Source: Acrocarpospora macrocephala (GTDB lineage Bacteria; Actinomycetota; Actinomycetes; Streptosporangiales; Streptosporangiaceae). From it: a stretch of DNA of 64,000 bases. The stretch spans positions 1 through 64,000 of the forward strand of contig NZ_BLAE01000056.1 of the NCBI RefSeq assembly GCF_009687865.1, in the 5' to 3' direction. Positions 59,112 through 64,000 of this stretch are shown in pieces (the first letter of the stretch is position 1; every line of letters begins with the position of its first letter). Both the position numbers and the translations under genes were made by a program. The notes beneath the pieces are model-generated. The model worked only from the letters and a program-made list of their open reading frames with translations, ran no database searches and was not told the origin of the DNA.

Positions 59112-59930
59112 GTGACGCCTGATCACGACAGCCAGATCCATGAAGCGCAGCCGGCCGACCAGGGCAGGCGTCCTCGCCTCCTGCGGCACGGCCTGTGCTC
59201 GGTGACCTTCCGGCCGCTACCGGTCGTGAAGGTGATCGAACTTGCCGTGTCGGCCGGGCTGAGCGTCGTTGAGTGGGGGGCTGACATCCACGTCCCCCCC
59301 GGCGACCTCGCCGTCGCGAGGGAGGTCAGGAGCCGGACGGCCGAGGCGGGACTGGCGGTCGGATCGTACGGGACATACGTCTATCTGGGGCCGGACTGCG
59401 AGTTCGGGCCGGTCATCGCCGGGGCCTTGGCCCTGGGCGCGCCCCGGATCCGGGTGTGGGCCGGGCGCACGGGCTCCGCCGCGGTCACCGCAGCCGAGCG
59501 CGCCGCCGTCGTGGCCTCGGCCAGGGAGCTCGCCGCCCGCGCCGAGGACGCGGGACTCACGGTCGGACTCGAGTTCCACGACGGCAGCCTCACCGACACC
59601 GCCGAATCCACGCTCGCGCTGCTCGCCGACATCGACCGGCCTGTGATCAATACCTACTGGCAGCCGCCTCCGGGTCTGGACGACGGCGCGACCCTGGCCG
59701 GACTCGACCTGATCCTCCCGCACGTCATCGCCGTGCACGCGTGCTCGCTCTCGCCCACCGGGCGATGGCTGCCGCTGGACGCCAGGCGCAGGCTCTGGGA
59801 GGCCGTCGTGGCCAGGCTGGTGGCCCGCGGCGTACCGACCGACGTGCTGCTGGAGTTCGTGCTGAACGACGATCCGCTCCAGTTCGCCGAGGACGCGCAG
59901 GCCCTGGACGCGATCATCAGGGGCGCGTGA
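59112..59930 (+). CDS. Sugar phosphate isomerase/epimerase (xylose-isomerase-like TIM barrel)
   Basis: Protein of about 272 aa in the AP2EC superfamily. Typical segments are GLCSVTFRPLPVVKVIELAV, then GLSVVEWGADIHVPPGDLAV, then the metal-ligand Glu in LTVGLEFHDGSLTDTAES and His in HVIAVHACSLSP, and near the end VLLEFVLNDDPLQFAED. The substrate is unknown. GTG 59112 is chosen because GAGGAG lies 5-6 nt upstream; the ATG at 59064 lies inside an operator-like site. It diverges from the HAD operon and faces the kinase gene 106 bp downstream. Confidence 0.8.
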   Translation: MTPDHDSQIHEAQPADQGRRPRLLRHGLCSVTFRPLPVVKVIELAVSAGLSVVEWGADIHVPPGDLAVAREVRSRTAEAGLAVGSYGTYVYLGPDCEFGPVIAGALALGAPRIRVWAGRTGSAAVTAAERAAVVASARELAARAEDAGLTVGLEFHDGSLTDTAESTLALLADIDRPVINTYWQPPPGLDDGATLAGLDLILPHVIAVHACSLSPTGRWLPLDARRRLWEAVVARLVARGVPTDVLLEFVLNDDPLQFAEDAQALDAIIRGA

Positions 59931-59948
59931 AAACCAGCTCACGCTGAA

Positions 59949-60009
59949 CATCAGACGAATGATCGTCATCCCAAGCGTTGCTCCAAGAGTCGTAATACGT
60001 CTACTGTCT
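59949..60009. promoter_or_regulatory. Two GntR-regulon half/whole sites upstream of the FGGY kinase
   Basis: TCGTAATACGTCTACTGTCT (59990-60009) matches the operator consensus at most positions. Another partial copy, CATCAGACGAATGA (59949-59962), lies 40 bp upstream in the opposite orientation. The kinase start is at 60037 with GGGAGGA upstream. Confidence 0.6.
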
Positions 60010-60036
60010 ACATCTACTTCGCGACGGGAGGACTGA

Positions 60037-61521
60037 ATGTCCTACGTGATGGGCGTCGATGTCGGCTCGCAGAGCGTCAAGGGCGTGCTGCTGGATCCAG
60101 ACGGCAGGCAGGTCGCCGCGGGTGGCCACGGCTACCCGATGAGCCACCCCGCCGCCGGCTGGGCCGAACAGGATCCACTGGACTGGTACGGCGGCCTGGC
60201 CGAGGTATCCCGGCGCCTGGTGAAGACCGCCGGAATCCGCCCCGGCGAGGTCGGCCATCTGTGCCTGGCCTCCCAGGTGGACGGGGTGGTGGTCACCGAG
60301 GCGGACCTGACCCCCCGCCGTCCCGCGATCATCTGGCTGGACTGCAGGGCGACAGCCGAGGCCGCCGAGTTGGCCGAGCGCGTCGGCGCCGACCGGATCT
60401 TCGCGATCACAGGGCTGAACGCCGACGCCTTGCACGTGGCGCCGAAGATCGCCTGGCTGCGCCGGCACGAACCCGAGGTGCTGCGCCTCGCGTCGGCGCT
60501 GCTGCCGGTGGGTGGCTGGCTGCTCGCCAAGCTGACCGGCGTCCTCGCGCAGGACCCCGCCAACGCCTCCAGCACGATGCTGTTCGACGTGACCTCCGGG
60601 AACTGGTCCGACGAGTTGCTCGCCGCCATGTCCCTCGACCCGGCGCTGCTCGGCGCCGTACGGCCCTCGACCGAGGTGGCCGGGACGCTCACCGCGACGG
60701 CGGCCGGCGACCTCGGGCTGAGCACCGGGTGCCGAGTCCTGGTCGGCACGGGCGACGAGCACGCCGCGTCTGTGGGCGCCGGAGCCGTCCGCCCCGGAAT
60801 CGTGGCCGATGTCGCGGGCACGGCGGAGCCCGTCACGGTTACGGCCCGCACGCCGGTGTTCGACCCCACCCGGCTGGTCGAGACCCATGCCCACGCGCTG
60901 CCGGGGCTGCTGCTGGTGGAGAACCCGGGGTTCGTCTCCGGCGGCTGCACGCTGTGGCTCGCCGGCACGATCCTCGGCCTCGACCAGGGCACGCTGATCG
61001 GACGAGCGTCGACCGTACCGGCCGGCAGTGACGGCGCGCTGTTCCTCCCCACGTTGAGCGGAGCCACCACACCGGTATGGGACGACCGGATGCGCGGGGT
61101 GTTCGCCGGGTTGTCGATGAACCACGGGCCCGCGCACCTGGCCCGCGCGGTGATCGAGGGCTGCGTCTACGCGCTGCGCGACATCGTCGACCGGCTCGGC
61201 GAGCTCGGCCTGCTCACCGCCGACAGCGAGATCCGGGTGGTCGGCGGGGGCGCCCGATCGGCGCTATGGCTCCAGATCAAGGCCGACGTGCTCAACCGCC
61301 CTGTGCGCGCGGTGCGCAGGCTGGACGGCGCCGCGTCCGGCGCGGCACTGCTCGCCGGCCTCACCGCCGGCACCTTCGACTCGGTCGAGGACGCCGTGGA
61401 ACGCGGCGTGGATCTCGACCCCCAACCGTATCTGCCCGACCCGCACAGGGCCGAGATCTACACCCACGGCCACGCCGCATACCGCCGACTGTTCTACGCC
61501 ACCCGTGAGGCTATGTCATGA
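60037..61521 (+). CDS. FGGY-family carbohydrate kinase
   Basis: ATP-dependent sugar or polyol kinase of 494 aa, closest by eye to xylulokinases. The N-terminal phosphate-binding segment is YVMGVDVGSQSVKGVLLDPD. The C-terminal domain contains GVFAGLSMNHGPAHLARAVI, EGCVYALRDIVDRL and the adenosine motif IRVVGGGARSALWLQIKADV. The sugar cannot be predicted. Its stop overlaps the start of the glycerol-1-phosphate dehydrogenase gene (ATGA), so the two are co-translated and probably act in sequence. Confidence 0.9.
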   Translation: MSYVMGVDVGSQSVKGVLLDPDGRQVAAGGHGYPMSHPAAGWAEQDPLDWYGGLAEVSRRLVKTAGIRPGEVGHLCLASQVDGVVVTEADLTPRRPAIIWLDCRATAEAAELAERVGADRIFAITGLNADALHVAPKIAWLRRHEPEVLRLASALLPVGGWLLAKLTGVLAQDPANASSTMLFDVTSGNWSDELLAAMSLDPALLGAVRPSTEVAGTLTATAAGDLGLSTGCRVLVGTGDEHAASVGAGAVRPGIVADVAGTAEPVTVTARTPVFDPTRLVETHAHALPGLLLVENPGFVSGGCTLWLAGTILGLDQGTLIGRASTVPAGSDGALFLPTLSGATTPVWDDRMRGVFAGLSMNHGPAHLARAVIEGCVYALRDIVDRLGELGLLTADSEIRVVGGGARSALWLQIKADVLNRPVRAVRRLDGAASGAALLAGLTAGTFDSVEDAVERGVDLDPQPYLPDPHRAEIYTHGHAAYRRLFYATREAMS

Positions 61522-62909
61522 CCGCACTCGCCGAACCCTCCAACGCGCTGTCCCAGGTCCGCGCGATCTTCGGTTCAGCCGCCGACATCGGGTTACGCCG
61601 TCTCGTCGCCGGCCCTGGGACGTTGCGCCGTCTCGGTGAGCTGGTGCGGGAGACCCGCAGCGGCAGCGGGCCGATCGTGCTTCTGACCGACGCCACCCCC
61701 AAGGTGGCGTACGGAGCCGACCTCACCGAATCGGTGCTCGACCGGCTCCGCCAGGTGGGCCGGCCGGTGCACGTCACCGTCGGGTCTCCTGGCCACCACA
61801 CGACGGCTGACCCGGCCACGGTGGCTGACGCGATAGCCAGGACCGCGGGAGCCGGAGTCCTGGTCACCCTGGGTTCTGGAACGATTTGCGACGTCGGCAA
61901 GGTGGCCAGCGCCCGCGGCGCGTTCCCGCACGTGGTGGTGCAAACCGCGGCCAGCGTCAACGGCTACGCCAACGCCCAGTCGGTGCTGCTGCTCGACGGG
62001 GTCAAGACCACCGTTTCGAGTAGCTGGCCGGAGGTGCTGCTGATCGATGAGGAGACGCTGGTGTGCGCCCCGCCTGAGCTCACCAGGGCCGGGCTCGGCG
62101 ACCTGATCTCCGTCTACACCGCGTCCGCCGACTGGGCATTGTCCGACGCCCTGCGCGTCGACTGCGGCTATCGGCCGGAACTGGTGCGACTGCTGCGGCA
62201 GGCCGCGACGGCGGTGCTCCCGCTGGCCGGTGAACTGCCCACCGGTACCGCCGCGGTGACCGCGCTGGCGCATGGTCTCACCCTCGGCGGGCTGGTGATG
62301 GGCATGGCCGGGCAGACCGCCCCCTCATCCGGTACGGAGCACGCGATCAGCCATCTGCTGGACATGGCGGCGGGCGGCGAAGGACGGCCGCACGCGCTGC
62401 ACGGCGCCCAGGTCGGGATCAGCGCCCTGGTAGCCGCCGCGACCTGGGAACACCTGGGAGCGAGGTTTGCCGCCGCGCGCGTCGAGGTGCCGCAGGACGC
62501 GGCCGCCCGCGACCAGGTGCTTGCCGCGTTCGCAGAGGTCGACCCGAGCGGCGCGATGGGCGAGCGGTGCTGGCAGGGCTATGCCGCGAAACTCCAGGCA
62601 CTTCGGGCCAATCCCGAGGCTCTCGCCTCGCTGGCCGCTCGATGGGACGCCTGGGCGGATGGCGTGGCGCCACGGCTGGAGGTGCTGGCCGACGCGCTGC
62701 GCCGGGCCGGCGCGCCGACCAGGTTCACCGACCTCAACCCGGCGGTGAGTCCCGAACGAGCCCGCTGGGCCATAACCAACGCGCCGTTGCTCCGCAGCCG
62801 CCTGGGAATCGCCGACCTGGCCGGGCTGGCCGGGCTCTGGACGGATGCCGACATCGACGCCATCTTGACCCGGCTCACCTCTGTGGGAGCAGGACTGTCT
62901 GCCTCTTGA
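61518..62909 (+). CDS. sn-glycerol-1-phosphate dehydrogenase-like (AraM/EgsA family)
   Basis: Iron/zinc-type NAD(P)-dependent dehydrogenase of 463 aa of the glycerol-1-phosphate dehydrogenase family, longer than typical AraM (about 400 aa). The NAD motif is VLVTLGSGTICDVGKVASAR, then AASVNGYANAQSVLLLDGVK. The metal ligands appear as Asp in GLGDLISVYTASADWALSD, His in GTEHAISHLLDM and His in HALHGAQVGISALVA, the exact D-H-H pattern of the family. Family members interconvert sn-glycerol-1-phosphate and dihydroxyacetone phosphate. An altered sugar-phosphate specificity is possible, given the kinase upstream. Confidence 0.88.
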   Translation: MTALAEPSNALSQVRAIFGSAADIGLRRLVAGPGTLRRLGELVRETRSGSGPIVLLTDATPKVAYGADLTESVLDRLRQVGRPVHVTVGSPGHHTTADPATVADAIARTAGAGVLVTLGSGTICDVGKVASARGAFPHVVVQTAASVNGYANAQSVLLLDGVKTTVSSSWPEVLLIDEETLVCAPPELTRAGLGDLISVYTASADWALSDALRVDCGYRPELVRLLRQAATAVLPLAGELPTGTAAVTALAHGLTLGGLVMGMAGQTAPSSGTEHAISHLLDMAAGGEGRPHALHGAQVGISALVAAATWEHLGARFAAARVEVPQDAAARDQVLAAFAEVDPSGAMGERCWQGYAAKLQALRANPEALASLAARWDAWADGVAPRLEVLADALRRAGAPTRFTDLNPAVSPERARWAITNAPLLRSRLGIADLAGLAGLWTDADIDAILTRLTSVGAGLSAS

Positions 62910-62992
62910 CCGTGATCCACCTGTCAACGGTGGACGACCTCCTGGGCGTGAACGCCCGGGATTCCTGGCTAGATCTCGCTGAAGGAGCACCC

Positions 62993-63673
62993 GTGATCAA
63001 CTTTGTTTTCATGCTGACCCACAACGACCGCACCGTACCCGACGCCGCCGATGTGCTGAACAGCCTGGCCGGCAGCGGGCTCCGCCACGTCGGTTTCAAA
63101 GACGTCGGGGTCAGCCCGGCGGTAATCAGAGCGCTCACCGACCAGGCCCACGAGCTGGGCATGACCGTCATGCTCGAAGTGGTATCCACCAGCCGCGAGG
63201 ATGAGCTGGCGTCGCTGCACGCCGCGGTCGCCGGTGGGGTGGACTGGGTTCTCGGCGGCACCCACGGTGACGCGGGCGCGGCCCTGTTCCGCGGCACCGG
63301 GCTGCGGTACTGCCCGTTTCCGGGGACGGTGGTCGGCCATCCCAGCGTGCTGCGCGGAACGATCGAGGAGATCGCCGCGGACGCGGCCCGGCTCACCGCG
63401 CTGGACGGTGTTCACGGCGTCGACCTGCTCACCTACCGGCACGCCGACGCCGACCCGCATGGCCTGACCGCGGCCGTGACCGCCGCGAGCGGCGGCCCGG
63501 TGATCGTCGCGGGGTCGATCACCGGGGCCGCGCAAATCGCGCTCATGTCCCGGGCCGGCGCCTGGGGCTTCACCATCGGCGGAGCCATCTTCGAAGGGAA
63601 GCTGCCCGGTGGGCCGAGCATCGCGGATCAGGTCCGCACGGTCCTCGACTTCTCCGCCATGGTGGATGCGTAG
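62993..63673 (+). CDS. Phosphate-binding TIM-barrel protein of unknown function
   Basis: Protein of 226 aa starting at GTG 62993 (AAGGAG 6 nt upstream), MINFVFMLTHNDRTVPDAAD. The C-terminal half has the standard phosphate-binding arrangement GGPVIVAGSITGAAQIALMS followed by GAWGFTIGGAIFEGK, as in HisA/TrpC/KDPG-aldolase-like barrels. The N-terminal strand LRHVGFKDVGVSPAVIRALT may supply a Lys. I do not recognise a specific family function. It follows the G1P dehydrogenase by 83 bp, with a small hairpin (62940-62959) in between, and is convergent with the phosphodiesterase gene. Confidence 0.75.
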   Translation: MINFVFMLTHNDRTVPDAADVLNSLAGSGLRHVGFKDVGVSPAVIRALTDQAHELGMTVMLEVVSTSREDELASLHAAVAGGVDWVLGGTHGDAGAALFRGTGLRYCPFPGTVVGHPSVLRGTIEEIAADAARLTALDGVHGVDLLTYRHADADPHGLTAAVTAASGGPVIVAGSITGAAQIALMSRAGAWGFTIGGAIFEGKLPGGPSIADQVRTVLDFSAMVDA

Positions 63674-63682
63674 CCCGCCGGA

Positions 63683-64000
63683 TCAGGCGAGAGATCGGTC
63701 GACCACCTTGACGATCGCCGCCACGTCGTCGCCCATCAGACCGACGACGCCCATGGCGTGCACGCGTTCGATGGATTCCGCCGACGTCGCCGGCCACGCC
63801 CAGATCGCGACACCGGCCTCCTGTGTGGCCCGCACCACGTCCGGAGTGAGATCGGCGTGGTGGTGCTGGATGATCTCGGCACCAATCCGGCGGGCCTGTG
63901 TGATGAGGGTCTCGGCCTGGCTCGGTCCGCGCTCAGGAAGCCGGTCCGGGGCCAGCTTCAGGCCGGGGGTCACCCGGCCCGCCTCGGCCAGCGCCTCGTG
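63683..64000 (-). CDS. Glycerophosphodiester phosphodiesterase family protein (partial, runs off the window)
   Basis: The frame is open to the last base of the window, so this is the C-terminal part (106 residues visible). It ends in the GDPD signature series GAEIIQHHHADLTPDVVRAT, then AGVAIWAWPATSAESIERVH and AMGVVGLMGDDVAAIV, matching the last strands of the TIM barrel where WT(V/P)..n....l...GVDGiiTD occurs. This enzyme class cleaves glycerophosphodiesters to glycerol phosphate and an alcohol, which would feed GlpD or the G1P dehydrogenase in this regulon. The N-terminal catalytic His residues lie outside the window. Confidence 0.8.
   Translation of the reverse strand, partial: HEALAEAGRVTPGLKLAPDRLPERGPSQAETLITQARRIGAEIIQHHHADLTPDVVRATQEAGVAIWAWPATSAESIERVHAMGVVGLMGDDVAAIVKVVDRSLA

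Noticed and set aside
62940-62959. Hairpin before the TIM-barrel gene as a riboswitch
   Set aside because: CCTGGGCG-TGAA-CGCCCGGG is a single small imperfect stem with no aptamer-like conservation that I can recognise.

Overview
The window is high-GC DNA with codon use, gene density and gene families typical of a filamentous actinomycete. SigE-family sigma factors, DUF574 methyltransferases, DUF1206, SecA2, HelD-type helicases and Ser/Pro-linked secreted glycosidases are all present. The best guess is the Streptosporangiales or a relative, but no rRNA or other marker gene is present to prove it. I recognised no tRNA, rRNA, CRISPR array, transposase or phage structural gene.

Layout. (1) 1-16 kb is a mixed accessory region: a TetR/flavin monooxygenase pair with a strong operator, a DMT transporter, a nitronate monooxygenase, Uma2, a VOC protein, a carotenoid-desaturase-like oxidoreductase diverging from secA2, a SigE-type sigma factor coupled to an FtsX-ectodomain membrane protein, a methyltransferase, a DHFR-like reductase, a CHAP protein that may start at ATT, DUF1206 and an internally duplicated unknown. 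A graveyard of methyltransferase fragments follows at 15.79-16.06 kb. (2) 16.2-27 kb holds two divergent NRPS genes (C-A-T and A-T-C), a GNAT gene between inverted repeats, and an ABC exporter. (3) 27-36.7 kb is an alpha-glucan utilisation locus: a GH13 alpha-glucosidase, two sugar ABC permeases, a lipoprotein sugar-binding protein, a LacI regulator and a secreted multidomain GH87-like glucanase. (4) 36.7-46.7 kb contains a thioesterase/TetR pair, an orphan LanC-like cyclase with a Cys-Cys-Gly zinc motif, a HelD-like helicase, small membrane proteins, a flavin reductase, a SnoaL-like protein and a two-component system. (5) 46.7-50.9 kb is a copper island: CsoR operator, csoR, copZ, a His-rich exported protein and copA. 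(6) 51-64 kb is a putative carbohydrate-phosphate catabolic regulon. It contains glpD, a GntR/HutC regulator, a DapA-like lyase, an epimerase, a Gfo/Idh/MocA oxidoreductase, a BNR protein, a HAD-IIA phosphatase, a sugar-phosphate isomerase, an FGGY kinase, an AraM/EgsA-type glycerol-1-phosphate dehydrogenase, a TIM-barrel protein and a glycerophosphodiesterase that runs off the window.

Two observations stand out. First, copies of one operator (core TAAGACGTCTKATGA) precede nearly every transcription unit of the last region, including glpD. This ties twelve genes into one putative regulon centred on sn-glycerol-1-phosphate chemistry, which I cannot match to a described pathway. Second, unrelated enzymes in this window carry in-frame tandem-repeat insertions between conserved motifs. 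They occur in the adenylation domains of both NRPSs, in one condensation domain just before its HHxxxDG motif, in the nucleotide-binding domain of CopA, as a short version in GlpD, and as a shorter run in the copper-associated exported protein. The units are multiples of three (81, 66, about 36-45, 18 and 15 bp) and the reading frames stay open. This suggests a genome-wide process of intragenic minisatellite expansion in tolerated loops.
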